Origin: Macrotrachela quadricornifera
Lineage: Eukaryota > Rotifera > Eurotatoria > Philodinida > Philodinidae
Reading direction: 5' to 3'
Length of the DNA stretch: 64,000 bases
NCBI GenBank assembly: GCA_022393335.1
Contig: JAJEKB010021493.1
Coordinates: forward strand, 1 to 64,000
Part shown: piece by piece, positions 24,915-36,469 of the stretch
How positions within the stretch are numbered: position 1 is the stretch's first letter
Layout of the letters: every line of letters begins with the position of its first letter
Program-made: the position numbers and the translations under genes
The notes under the pieces: model-generated
What the model was told of the DNA's origin: nothing
What the model saw: only the letters and a program-made list of their open reading frames with translations
Database searches by the model: none

Positions 24915-25110
24915 GTGCCTTACAACGCATTAAACGAAAGAAAGAAAAAAAAAGCCCTTGCGTTGACTTATATTACATCCCTGGCTAGGCAATGCATCAA
25001 AAGAAGGAGAAAAAAAAGCTCGCATCGGTTAATGCATATGCAGTGCATCAGAACGAATAGAAAGGAAGAAAAAAAAACTTGTTTTGATTCATATAAATAA
25101 TGTGCTTCGC
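24905..25110. repeat. Imperfect tandem repeat, unit about 50-68 bp
   Basis: Three to four diverged copies of a unit built as YGCATYAAAASGAA, a GA-rich tract ending in eight or nine A, then a GCTCG- or CCTTG-like word. Copies start near 24923, 24990 and 25040. The words TCATATA and GTGC recur at both edges (about 24902 and 25088). Purines are strongly biased to the plus strand. It is a small minisatellite with no coding role. Confidence 0.5.
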
Positions 25111-25620
25111 ACAACATTACGAACAAATCAATTATTAACAACGGCGAATGCAGACGATTGTGCGCAATAACCTATATTATATCATGTATTCAGTATGAAT
25201 ATGTTTTTTCTTTGCTATATCAGATTCTTTATTACATCTACAGTAGTTTCTTAGAGACTCATGTTGAAAATACAATGTATTTCGAGATTTACGCGAGATC
25301 GATTTTCTTTGTGTGTAAAATAATTTAAAATTGAAAAAAAAAATTGTCAATCGACAAATTATTAAAATTATTTGCAGTCAAAAAAAGACGTACTAAAAGT
25401 AATATTTATATACATGCTTGTTGTTGTCGTCTTTGTTTTTCTTTTTCTTATATTTGTCTTTTTTTTTCTGTTCTGTAGCTTCTTGTTAAAAATAATCCAA
25501 AACAAACTTGTATTGAGTGTGATTAAAGATGTTTTTTTTCTTTTTTGAGATGCATAATAGCATAGACATTTATCGACAAATAAAGTATGTTTATTATACT
25601 TTTTTTTAGAATATACGAAT
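25111..25620. promoter_or_regulatory. Upstream region and likely splice/trans-splice acceptor
   Basis: No coding exon is seen. A strong acceptor, a run of eight T then AG, ends at about 25609, only about 11 bases before the start codon. It could be the 3' end of a 5' UTR intron or a spliced-leader acceptor. Bdelloids are known to trans-splice, but no leader is visible in the genomic copy, as expected. Confidence 0.4.
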
Positions 25621-26142
25621 ATGAATAGACGTTCAGCGAGCGATCAATCTTTGTATTCATCAGGATCTACCAATAGAACTGGATATACAAAATCATCTCA
25701 TCGGTATGATCGTTGGTCTTTCGTTTTCTTTGTATTTGGTGCGAGTAATATTTTAAATGCATTGTGGATGCTAATAGCACCTGAACACTGGTATTATAAT
25801 CTTCCAGCTAATGTTCCAGGAACTGGTCCATTTAATGTTCATTTCGTTCGTGACATTGGTTGTATTTTTCTTCTATGTGGTATTGGTGTAATAGTTGGTG
25901 GTTTTTTTCTTCCTCAATATCGTCTACCATTATTTACAATGAATACTCTGTTTTACGTGCTTCATATGTTTGTACACATTCATGAAGTTGTTAGTGGACG
26001 TTTAGAAATGAAACAGTTTTGGTTTGATTTACCACTTGTCTATATTCCATCTGTAATTACGTTTGGACTTAATATTATTTTGATCAGAAAACACATGGCG
26101 TCATCTAAACCAAAAAGTCCTCAAATGAGAGGAAAAAATTAA
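25621..26142 (+). CDS. Four-helix membrane protein, bacterial-like family
   Basis: Single exon of 173 residues. After a polar Ser-rich head of about 30 residues come four hydrophobic segments, at roughly 34-51, 76-98, 102-124 and 138-156. A conserved-looking loop reads APEHWYYNLP and then GTGPFNVHFVRDIG. That PEAWY...GPFNxHFVRDIG pattern is one I associate with small bacterial inner-membrane proteins of unknown function, so horizontal acquisition is possible, with the Ser-rich head added later. The C-terminal tail is Lys-rich and presumably cytosolic. AATAAA lies at 26266-26271. No enzyme motif is visible and the function is unknown. Confidence 0.75.
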   Translation: MNRRSASDQSLYSSGSTNRTGYTKSSHRYDRWSFVFFVFGASNILNALWMLIAPEHWYYNLPANVPGTGPFNVHFVRDIGCIFLLCGIGVIVGGFFLPQYRLPLFTMNTLFYVLHMFVHIHEVVSGRLEMKQFWFDLPLVYIPSVITFGLNIILIRKHMASSKPKSPQMRGKN

Positions 26143-26265
26143 ATAATTACGAACTTTATTGTAAAACAAAAAGTAGTATAGTGTTTGATTATGTGAAAAC
26201 AAAAAAACTTGTAATTTTTTTTTATACATAAAACAACTCATTGATAGAAATGACAATTGCAACAT

Positions 26266-26271
26266 AATAAA
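26266..26271 (+). terminator. Poly(A) signal AATAAA of the four-helix gene
   Basis: Canonical hexamer about 120 bases after the stop. Confidence 0.5.
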
Positions 26272-27288
26272 ATAACAATCTTCTTTAGATTCTAGAATAT
26301 AAAACTCTTTCTGTAGATTGATACACGAATGCGTACGAGATGTACAATCAAAATGAATTCACAGTGTCAGTAGACGATTATATTGGATATAAAAGTCATT
26401 TCATAAAGTAGTTGCTGTTTGTAAAAGCACTGTTTATTACTGTTCCATAGTATTTTTCAAATAAGTGTAGATTGAATAATGACAATGAACGAATGCAGAC
26501 TAGAAACGGACCAATGTGAAGAGCTGATTCTCTCCACAATGTTGAAAAAAATATTCTTGTTTCAAACACTAATTAAGAAAATTTCGATTTTTTGACAATT
26601 TTTAACCTTATGTAATAACTTTGCAACTTGGAAAGTAACACACTTTCAGCAGTGGAACGGTTCATTTGTGTTGAGCGAAATGAATTGATGTTATCCGCTA
26701 AGGGTGAAAATAAGATTTTTCAGAATTCTTAAGGAAAACAACATGCACATGACATAGGGAAAACATTGTAATGTATTATTGAGACATTATATTAAATATA
26801 GGAATCGTTTTTGCACAAAATTACTTGTGGTTTCACAAAAACTAAAGAGACACGTCAGATAAGAAAAATATTTGTTTTCACTGTGTTTCTTGTTCAAGTT
26901 TTTTCTAAAGAATAATCTGAAAACAATTTCTCGATAGAAATTTTGAACGAAATTGTAAGGCTGGGAAATAGAACAAAAAGTACTATTTCACTGTCTATTC
27001 AGAGCCGATTTGAAGCTTCGCCCTCCTTTCGAAAGAAACATACCATGATGATAATTCAAGACACAGAATGAAAAAAGTTTGCATCCGGCCTAATAAGCAA
27101 ATTTGGAAGTTTTCAAAAATCGGAAGAAGTTGACCCACATCATTTTGATAACGACAGCCTGCTTCTATTTTCCAAAAACAAATATAACATAACAGGGTGA
27201 GTCTATGTGAAACACCATCCTTCTGGAAAAGTTGGTTTTGATACTTTTTTAGAATTTTCAACTTTGTAAATTCTACCGGAAATAATGA
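26272..27288. other. Stretch without recognisable genes
   Basis: Nothing coding is supported. The minus-strand frame at 26995-27261 shows no family resemblance or splice context. Confidence 0.45.
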
Positions 27289-27492
27289 AGATTCAGATTG
27301 TTTTCTTTATGTATATCTAAGGAGGAGAAGGATCGTTATTTTTAGTCATGATGCATTGAAAAAAAAGAATCGTTTGGAGGTAATGGTAGTTTAGTGATCT
27401 TCTACCTTTGAGCCAAAAAATGAGCTTTAAACATTTTAATAATTACAACCATCCTTCTCCTCCTTAGATATACATAAAAACAATATGAATCT
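27289..27492. mobile_element. Short MITE with 40-bp inverted ends
   Basis: The left end and the reverse complement of the right end agree over about 40 bases (GATTCAKATTGTTTT, then TATGTATATCTAAGG, then AGGAGAAGGA), the left having a small insertion. Total length is 204 bp with a non-coding centre. No clear target duplication, so the superfamily is undetermined. Confidence 0.6.
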
Positions 27493-28063
27493 ACAATATT
27501 TCAAGTAGAAATCACAGTTTTTTTTCTATCAAAGCTGTTGTGTCTCATTCGGTGCTGGTTAGAAAGCTAAAATAAACCTTTTCCAAATTATAGTGCTTTT
27601 CCCATGGGTTCACCTAGTAGCGTCCATAGATCATGATGTTTTAATATTTATATTGAATTATTTTCTACTTTCTTTATGTCATTTTGTAAGATGAACTCAC
27701 AGACAACAATCGATATTGATTAAATGCAAATGATTCAGTAATACAACCAACATAAAGACAAGTAATACTAGCACAAATCGAAATTAGCTAAACATTACTA
27801 AGAGATAATATAAATAAGCGGCGTTCACACATTTTTTTTTCTTGACGATACGCAATTCTATTAACAATATTCAATGAAGCTTTTTGTGGGGAGATTAAAG
27901 TAACCTTTATACAATGATTCAAATTGTAGCCTTATTACTAATAGACATTCTGTTATAGAATTAATTTTGTGTATTCTGCGAATATTGAAATATTTAATAA
28001 CTGTTCAAATTTTAAGGAGAAAAAACCTAAAGTTAAGGTAATGATGCTTTCTCACAGCAAACG
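27493..28063. other. Spacer downstream of the chitinase gene
   Basis: No gene or repeat recognised. The chitinase poly(A) signal lies at its right edge. Confidence 0.45.
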
Positions 28064-28069
28064 TTTATT
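28064..28069 (-). terminator. Poly(A) signal of the chitinase gene
   Basis: TTTATT on the plus strand is AATAAA on the minus strand, 26 bases past the stop. Confidence 0.55.
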
Positions 28070-28095
28070 ACATGATGAAAAGAAAAATGTTTGAA

Positions 28096-29171
28096 TTAGC
28101 ATGAAGGATTCTTGCTAGGTTCACCAAGACCAAAACATTTTCGAATTCGTTTGTAAGTTGCTACTCGTTGTTTTTGATTATTAGCACCTGATCCTCCATT
28201 ACACTCCAATTGTCCATTAATAATTCTGGTAGTGGCTGCAAAATCACCTTGCTTAGCTGGACCAGCCATATTATTCGTATTATAAAACCATACAGCAGTT
28301 TTTACTGCCAAATCTGCTCGTTGTTCGACTAAATCTGGATTAGAAAGTAGATCTACACCTAAAGCTTGACCAGCTGCATGATAATTGCAAGGCCAAGAGA
28401 GTTGAAACCAACCACGTCCATAATACAATTTGCCTGGTTTACCTTGAATACTGCACCATGAACCAGCATAGTGTGAAGCACAACCTATTACAAAATTATA
28501 TAATATCACAATGATTATGATAATTCTCTCAATCTCAAACTAAATCATATTAGTAAAAGATGATCAATCTAATCGTTCTTAAAACCTCTTGTCTTTTACA
28601 TTATTTGATTTTGATGATTTTTTCTGTTTTCAAACAGTTCTGAAGAAACTATATTATTAAACTAGTATAATGCATGACATTACTATTATAATTATCATGT
28701 AAAATTCTCTGAAGTTTTTAATCATGATTGATACTGACCTGGTGCACAATATTCTCTCACAGTTTTAAGTCCATCAGTTTCATGAAAGACATGAGCAAGA
28801 AAGACAGCAGCTTCATCTTTATTTGCCGGTTTCCATCCGGACTTTCTAAGTCCATCGAGTCGGTTAGCGCGTGTTCCAGCATCAATTGTGTTGAATGCAC
28901 AAGCAAAAATCTGATCAGTGATTATATTTGCATTGCCACTGCCACTACCACCACTTCCAGAACCGCCACTAGAACAGGGTCCCGCTGTACAACCGGCTCC
29001 ACAATATTCTGATCCTGTTCCACAGTAACCCCATTGAGATCTGCACATTTTTGAATCAGGACATGCTGCTTGACGTCGTTCAATATGATGAGCAAATCCT
29101 TGAAGTACTCCAATCAAACTAATACCACTCAGAAGTACGAATAAATATGACTGTCCAAATCGAATAATCAT
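28096..29171 (-). CDS. Secreted GH19 chitinase with hevein-type chitin-binding domain
   Basis: Exon 1 is 29171-28739 and exon 2 is 28484-28096 (minus strand), with a 254-bp phase-1 GT-AG intron; 273 residues. Residues 1 to about 27 form a signal peptide. Residues 37-66 are a short hevein/CBM18 module (WGYCGTGSEYCGAGC) with six cysteines, fewer than the usual eight. A Gly/Ser linker follows, then the GH19 domain. The catalytic pair is visible: Glu131 in HVFHETDG is the general acid and Glu140, nine residues later, the general base, at the spacing seen in bacterial GH19 enzymes. LYYGRGWFQLSW and ALGVDLLSNPDLVE are further family signatures. It should hydrolyse beta-1,4-GlcNAc chains outside the cell. 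I chose ATG 29171 because the earlier in-frame ATG (29216) would put a polar stretch before the signal peptide. A Gly-rich frame on the opposite strand is only a shadow. Confidence 0.9.
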
Positions 29172-29812
29172 AATTACTTCAGTTGAAAATGATGCACGTA
29201 AATATAATATGTGCATATGCAGATAAAAAAATATATATAAATCGATAAGATCTGTACACAGATGCGTTTTTTCTCATTTTTGTTGATGTTTGCTTCAAAA
29301 TTATCTATACCTAGAGTTAAAAAATTGTGCGGACTGTAAATTATTTTGTGATAATCACACTTGCACCTGTTCACATTTCCAAAGTTAAAACTTAGAAAAT
29401 TTTGAGTTTCTTCAATACTCTTTTTGAATAAGCAACATATATGTTTTGTATGCAAGCATTATATGACATATTTTTCAAAGAAAAGACAAATTAATAGAAG
29501 TACTTAAAATTATTTAACTAAAAGTTATTTTAGCAATACTGCAACATTCTATAGTACTAGACAAGTGTTTTGTTAGGATTTCAATAATACGCATAGATAA
29601 CTATTTAATTTCAAGCAGTATTTAATGGATATTTAGAGCCAATTAGACATTACTCAGTCTATTTGTTGTGTTTGCTTGTTTTGAGCATACAATATAAAAG
29701 TTGTATGCATGTTAGAGGTATTGTTTTTGAATAGTTGTTACATTTTTTTAATAACAATACAAATGTATCAATATTACTACATTTAAATATCTAATAGCAT
29801 GAACAGCATCAA

Positions 29813-29880
29813 TAAAAGGTAGCTATTCAAATTATTAGGCAACTATTTACCATGTTTTTGAGTAGCTACCGAACCTTTTT
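29813..29880. repeat. Small inverted repeat (hairpin)
   Basis: AAAAGGTAGCTATTCAAA and a matching word ending in GAGTAGCTACC, then GAACCTTTT, face each other across about 25 bases, with a four-base interruption in one arm. Probably a decayed fold-back. Confidence 0.45.
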
Positions 29881-30249
29881 AAATACCTGGTTTTACATAG
29901 GAGCACAACAAATGAAAAGTTATTACGAAGTAATCAGTTGTTTAAATCATTCTGTAGCTGTGTATCCTTTTGAAATAGATGTCTTTTGAGAAGCTGTAAT
30001 CATGATTGCGCGAATATTTAGAAAAATATTTAATTATATATTTTTAAACCCCGTATTATTTTACAAAGGTGTAGTTTCTTTACACTTTAGTCGCAAACTC
30101 TGTCAATTTTAAGAGTATATGCGTGTAAAATAGTGTAGTCGAAGAGATATAGGAATGTGTGAACAATGATTTCAATGTAAACTTTATACAGTGTTATCAT
30201 ATAAATCTGTTATATAGGCTAGATAGAACGTTGAGTGTTTTTTCGTAAC

Positions 30250-30266
30250 ATATATATATATATATA
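30250..30266. repeat. (TA)n microsatellite
   Basis: About eight TA units. Confidence 0.8.
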
Positions 30267-31111
30267 CTGTGTTTGGACGAACTGTGGAAATTTTAACCCA
30301 TGAATCTCATCGATGTGTTCTTTCAATGATAACAGATCAATAATAGTAAACGTATACATGTTCTTTCTGGCTCGATATACAAAGTTTTGGAAGTTTCGCA
30401 TTCAAATATTGAGAAATAAAGTGATTTCCTATCTCTGTCGCTAATGTATTAAAAAATGAATGCATTCAATCAGATAGAGGTAAAAGGAAAAAAACAGAAA
30501 ACAAACTGCTCAATCTAGTAGTAATCGGATATTTGTTTGTCGTATAACATATTTCCTCGAAATCTATATATAATATGCATTTCTTTCGTAATTTATAAAC
30601 ATTCTATCCACTCATTCGTTTTAATGAAATAAATTGAAAACAAAATATATATTTTACGTAAGAACTACAATGAGATATATGTTGCTTCATATTTGTGATG
30701 GTTAATGACCGTTACGCTTCAGTTTTGTTCTTTTCTCTTCTGCTGATCCTTACGATATGTATTTTTCTACTCTTTCTTTGTTTGACCGCTATGCTTCATT
30801 ACCGTTCATCTTGTACGTTTTCTGTATCGAATGTGTTTTGTATGAGTGAGTCAAATAAAATGAATATCATTATTTTACGAGTGAATAACATAATTTTGAA
30901 TTGTAAACTATACAGTTGCCTGTACATAACTACCTAGTCATCGATTTCAGAATATTGAAACGAGGAAAATTTTCTTAAAATACAGTAAGTTATAAATATC
31001 GTTACAACATATAATTTACATATGTTCCATGTTCGATGGAAATATCTAGAACAATCCAATGAATATATCTTGTATTTTTCATTTCAGATTATCGAAGATA
31101 AGTTTGTTCGT

Positions 31112-34100
31112 ATGACTGAAAAAAATTATCTAGTCGATCCAGAAACAGGAGCTCGGTTTCCTATTGGCGGTTGCTTAATCAGTCATGAGCCATCGAATTT
31201 ACCGAAATTTGGAGCTTCACAAATTCTTTCAAGTCAAGTTTTACCTCCGTCAGTTGATCTAAGACAACTTATGACGCCAGTTGAAAACCAAGGTCAACTC
31301 AATTCATGGTTAGTATCTTGAGAGTTTTTGATGAAAGTCCAACAATATCACTGAAGATTAACTGTATGTAATTATGTCATTAAAAAAAACAATATTAAAG
31401 GAGATGTTTTAATTTCGAATTTGCAATTAAATTTTAAGACAAAAGAAAGACTGGTCTCGATGTTAAGGATAACATTTGATGTGAACACTGTTCGTTTTGA
31501 AAATGAGAAAATATCCTTTTCTTTTTGTCTAACATGTACGTTGTGCATAATAATAAAAAAATTTCACAATTAATAATCATTGAATCTATTCTGGCTCTAA
31601 AATGAAAATCAAGTGCTTTGTAATTTTTAATTATATTACAAAAGACAGATATGTTGTTTCAGTAATCCAACATAATAATTGGTTTATCTTTGTTCTGTCT
31701 TGAATATTTCAATTCATTCTAAACGTACTTTTGGTTCATACGTACTTATTCGACTATATTTCATATCTTTTCATTTCAGTGTTGGTAACGCGCTAGCAGG
31801 TAAAGGTCTATTATGATGATCCATTCATACTTCACATACATAATTTTAGGTGCGTATGAATTTTTAATAATGAAAGATAAAAAGAAACACATAGATATCA
31901 GTCGTTTATTTATTTACTATAACAGCCGAAATATAGATGGATCCGAGGAATACAATATGATGGATAGAGGTACTTTTATTCGTAGCGCTATTGCAGGGTT
32001 AAAAAAGTTTGGCTGTTGTAAAGAGGAAATGTACCCATACAATCATGAATATGTCAATCAAAAGCCACCAGCTCATTGTTATACAGAAGCTAAAAACTAT
32101 TGTATAATGAAAGCTGAGATCGTTCAAACAGAATTAAACGAAATGAAAGCATGTCTAGCTGAAGGCTTTCCATTTGCATTTGGTTTGGAATTATTTCAAT
32201 CGTTTGTACAAGCTGGAAAAGATGCCGGACGGGTACCAATGCCACAACCACAGTATGAAGTACAAAGTGCTCAGCATGGTTGGCACGCAATGTTGGCAGT
32301 CGGGTACAGCGATGCATCACAATGTTTTATTGTTAGAAATTCATGGGGTGAAGATTGGGTAAATATGATTTTGATTTTTGAGATTCTAGCGAATGTTTGT
32401 CATCGCTCATCTAAACTATCTTACAATAGAAGATTGCATACTGTTAGTTAAGGAGAGTCGACCATATTCAAGTTCAATGAAAGTTCTCAATATCAAACTG
32501 GAAAAGGTACAAACGAGGTAAAATCGACCCATGTCGTGACTTCTGAACTCATATAAGTTTCTATATAAAATTGAACATCGATTCTAATTTTCATCAACTC
32601 AACTACATTTTTTCTTTTATTTAATCATTGATTTGCAAAATCAATGCACTATACTCTCACATTAATTCATAGCTATCAATGTTCGATATATTTCATTAGA
32701 AAGATTCTTCAAATCTACATTGATCGAAATAATAAAGATCAGATACCTTACTACAGCCGATTGTTCGATTTTAACAATTATGATTTGATAATATTCTTTG
32801 ACATGAATTCAAACTGATTTAGAGTCAGTCATTAATGTACTAGCGAAGCTTCAGATACCTTTCAATAGAGCATGAATTGAATTAGACATCGTAATATTGT
32901 TTTTCTGTAATCAATAGATTAAAAATCGAAACAGATCAATTTTTACTAATCCATTCATTCCATCATCTGACTTTGAGAAATAATATTTTTTGGTAAACCA
33001 GTTTCGCTCAAGCTTTCTGCATTTGAGAAAACCATCATCATTTTTCCACTATAGACTTCTAGAATTATTCAGTTGAAGATATATTATGAAATTCTCCAAA
33101 ATATATCTTACTCTATTGAAAAATAAAATACAGAGCCTAAGAAATAATTGACGAAATGAAGTTCATTAATTAATTTTGCAAACGATGTAAGATCAGTTTG
33201 CACGGCTACTAAATAAGTTTCTTGTACATAGTCAGTTTTTGATAATTTGAGTCTTTGTACAATTATAGATTCAATTTCTTTGCATTTACTATGATGCTTT
33301 TCCATGATTAAATTGACATGATATGATAATTCATCTTTCTTGTATGATGTTATATGGTTATATCTGTAATCTTAAAACTAGCTTATGACTTCCACGAATA
33401 TGTGAGAAATATGAACAGATGTGATGATTATCCAAACAATGAGCCATACAAAAATAAACTATGAGTAAATCTTATATTCTATGAAAAATGAATGTTGAGT
33501 TTTCGAAATTTTCAATGTCATCACTATTTTTAAGTTCATTTCGATATGTTTAATAGTAGATGAAAAAATCTAGACTTCGTGATGATAAAAATAAATATTA
33601 CCATTAGATTGAGTAGAGCTCGGACAGTATCTATATAGCAGCATGTATCATTAAATTGTTGTAAATCAATGCACAATAGATTATAAATAACCTTGTATAC
33701 TAAAAGTAATTCTTATATATAATTATATATTTATTTTAACTGATTCTTTTAAGACTCTTTTTCTTCTACTCGTATCGAATGTCTTTAGAATTCGAGAGCT
33801 TTTTATATTACAGACTATTTTTCCTTTCTAAATTATAACAAAAAAGTGTGTAGTATATTGCAATAATGGAAAATGAAATTTCTAATAAGAACAATATGTT
33901 AAATTACTTTTAGGGTGATAACGGCTATTGTTACATTCCTTATACTTATATGTGCAATCCACAACATTGTCAAGACATACATGTCATACATATTGTTGCA
34001 GATGACTTCCGTCGTAATCAGAGAGAAACAATTATTGAAAATTCATATGATTGGAATGTTAATAAAGATGAGCAATATCATGCTCCCTCAGATTATCCAT

Positions 34101-34702
34101 TTCCTGATTTCGATTTTAAATTTTTTTGGAAATTAAATGATACGTTCAATTATTTTCATTCAATATGGAATAATGGTAAAAAAATGCCTTTCGCTGTATG
34201 GAAGATGGCACAATCAGAAGCTAGAACCAACATGTGTCATAAAATCATGCCATGTAAAACTGATTTCGGAATGTCATTTATTCTTTGGATCGACAAGAAG
34301 AACAATGAAAATGCTTATGTCGAAAAACAGTTAATAAATAATAAAAATGTTAAAGTTGACTTCTGTGGAACATTATCAAAAGCAGAAAGTCATCTGTTGA
34401 AACATATGCATAAAATAAAGGCATCATCAACATTTCAAATAATTTGTCGTGGTTATTACAAAGATGAAGATAAGAATCCATTAAATTTATTATATTTCTT
34501 AAATAATTATAAATTAAATCATATTCCAGTTCTTGTTTTTACTCAAGATAAATCTGGTTTACTTCATCATTTACAAAATCAAGCACCATCAATGGGTATC
34601 AATGATTGGAAACAACGATTATTTATCACAAATAGTTCTGAAGAATTAATAAGGAAAAGCAAAGAAAACATGGGTAACAAACATATCAGCACTGGTCGTT
34701 AA
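31112..34702 (+). CDS. Papain-family (C1) cysteine peptidase fused to a receiver/TIR-like domain
   Basis: Four exons: 31112-31308, 31780-31799 (20 nt), 31850-32358 and 33914-34702, all GT-AG, giving 504 residues. The peptidase half has every active-site element: Gln60 and Cys66 in NQGQLNSCVGNALAG, His218 in HAMLAVGY and Asn236 in VRNSWGEDW. The Cys66 codon is split by intron 1 (TG then T). No signal peptide or classical propeptide is seen, so a cytosolic C1-like enzyme of the bacterial/viral-like subgroup is more likely than a lysosomal cathepsin. From about residue 360 a second domain begins: ILWIDKK, VKVDFCG, TFQIICRGYY, IPVLVFTQDKSG and RLFITNSSEELI are five hydrophobic strands in a receiver/TIR-like alpha-beta order. 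The start could lie further upstream, since an AG acceptor ends at 31087. AATAAA is at 34725-34730. Confidence 0.8.
31780..31799 (+). other. 20-nt microexon completing the catalytic Cys codon
   Basis: Bounded by TTTCAG and GTAAAG and flanked by introns of 471 and 50 bp. It adds the third base of Cys66 and residues VGNALA plus one base of the next Gly. Without it the frame would break and the nucleophile would be lost. Part of the C1 peptidase gene. Confidence 0.75.
32359..33913. other. Intron 3 of the peptidase gene (1.55 kb)
   Basis: Donor GTAAAT after Trp242, acceptor TTTTAG before Gly243 (phase 0); the join restores the NSWGEDWGDNGYCYIPY motif. Inside, a minus-strand frame of about 65-90 codons (down to 33108) is fairly protein-like, with Lys/Glu-rich and hydrophobic segments, but I recognise no family and no partner exon. 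Confidence 0.6.
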
Positions 34703-34724
34703 GAGATAAATTGGAATATCAATG

Positions 34725-34730
34725 AATAAA
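34725..34730 (+). terminator. Poly(A) signal of the peptidase gene
   Basis: AATAAA 22 bases after the TAA. Confidence 0.6.
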
Positions 34731-35688
34731 CAATAATGAACCTAACAAATTAAGAACAATGTTGAAACTGATCATTATTTAATATATCTTTCACTATTGT
34801 TATTCTTTCTTTCATACATTTACCTAACATTTTAATAATTTGTGCTAATATAAAAACAAAAAAACATCTAGTAAGAGATGCTAGTTCCTAAGGGTGCGAG
34901 TAACTATTTGAAAACAATGAGTTTAAACTGAATAAAGTTCTGCTCTTTTCTTTGTGTAAACATACTTATTCTCTATGATTGATGTTAAGGTAATCTTCCG
35001 AAATAGCAGAACCGAACTTACGCGTAACACTAAGAACAAAGGTTAATAAACTATCAAGATTACTGTAGAAATTCGATATGATCGTAGGATGACTATGCTG
35101 TTTCGATTAGTCTATGATAATCATTATTCTATTGCTGAATCTTTTATTTTATCGTCAGTTTATCATATTACATCGTGCCCTAGTTTAATTTCTCGACAGA
35201 CTATAGTAACTGGTATCAACCAATCAATTATCTTATTATCACTTTCCAGAATGATCTTAAAAGTGAGTATATATATAGGTTACTGTCATATATGGAGTTA
35301 CAATTTTGACTAAAACGAATTAGAATTTTATTTCCATAAACTATAATATTGGAATAAAAGAAATACCAAAAACAATAATGAAGTCAAAGATAATAGTGAG
35401 AATATTAGGAAGAGTTCTGACTGAAAGTGCTACAGATAATGTTAGGAAGAGTGAATTTTTGAGTAAGACTATGGTTTTACACCGTTATTCGCTCTAATTT
35501 TACTCACAATCGCAAGACTCATATTCAACTACCCTCAGCCTTATTGAAACTTGTTCCTCATCCTGGTCACCATTTGCGATCCTACTCACATTCTTTGTGG
35601 TACTTTTATCTGAGTATTACAGCTGATGAAAATAAAATTCTAATTTTGTCTGATCAAAACTAGAATTCCAATTTTGACCGTAACACAT
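34731..35688. other. Spacer without recognisable genes
   Basis: The frame 35089-35313 has no support. Nothing else seen. Confidence 0.45.
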
Positions 35689-36469
35689 ATATACTCTCGG
35701 AAAAAAATAGTTAGACTCTGTATTTTGAATATATGTTCCGTATAAAGGCACATTCTTTCAAAAGTAATTACATATTCTGTGAAAGTCCATCGAGTTTTCT
35801 ATCACCATGTATATTTACTTATTTTCTTGCATTTCATTTATTGCAAAGAAAATTTTGAGTAAAATGAAGGTATCCTCTTGTCCAGATTTCCAGAGACATG
35901 AATTTTTCATCACTACAAAATTACCTTTTTAGAAAAGTAATAATATATCCACTCTATATATTTATCTATTCGTTTCCATTCCATCGATTGAAGGGAAAAT
36001 TTGAGTGGAATGAACACATTCTCAATTGACAAATACCAAAAATCTACAATTTCCGTTACTTCTGAAGTTTTCTTTTGTTTTCATTGTTCTTACGAAAAAG
36101 TTTTATCTAAATAAGCACTTATAAATACTGATAGATCTTGAATTTTTCTGTCATCCTGTTTATTTGTTAATCATCTTGCATCTACATGTTGCGGTAATAA
36201 TTGATTGTTTAAAAATTTATTTTCATAGTGACTATAGTTTGAAAAACAGGAAACAGTAACGACTTTTAGTACGTGTTAATTAAGAATATGTTCATTATAC
36301 TTAAATGTTCTTTTCAATAAATGAAATGCAAGAAAATAAGTAATTATACGAGACGATAGAAAACTCGATGGGCTTTCACTGAATATGTAATCACTTTTGA
36401 AAGAATGTGCCTTGATAGTGAACATATATTCAAAATATAGAGTCTAACTATTTGTTTTCCGCGGTATAT
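35689..36469. mobile_element. Long-inverted-repeat DNA transposon, non-autonomous (781 bp)
   Basis: The arms at 35689-35865 and about 36290-36469 are inverted copies at about 85% identity by eye. They share AAATAGTTAGACTCT, TTTTGAATATATGTTC, GGCACATTCTTTCAAAAG and CTTGCATTTCATTTATTG. TATA lies at both tips, so a TA-targeting (Tc1/mariner-like) origin is likely. The centre, about 420 bp, has no coding frame. Confidence 0.65.

Larger units (their letters stand above)
29172..31085. other. Intergenic region between divergent chitinase and peptidase genes
   Basis: About 1.9 kb lies between the divergent starts, so it should hold both promoters, but no distinct TATA or factor site can be named in so AT-rich a region. 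It has a hairpin at about 29813-29880 and a (TA)n run at 30250-30266. The hydrophobic frame at 30695-30937 has no supporting context, though an upstream exon of the peptidase cannot be excluded. Confidence 0.4.

Noticed and set aside
28728..29012. 94-codon plus-strand frame opposite the chitinase
   Set aside because: Antisense shadow of the Gly/Ser-linker and hevein exon.
33105..33372. Minus-strand frame in intron 3 of the peptidase gene
   Set aside because: Somewhat protein-like but with no partner exon, motif or poly(A) signal; mentioned only in the intron entry.
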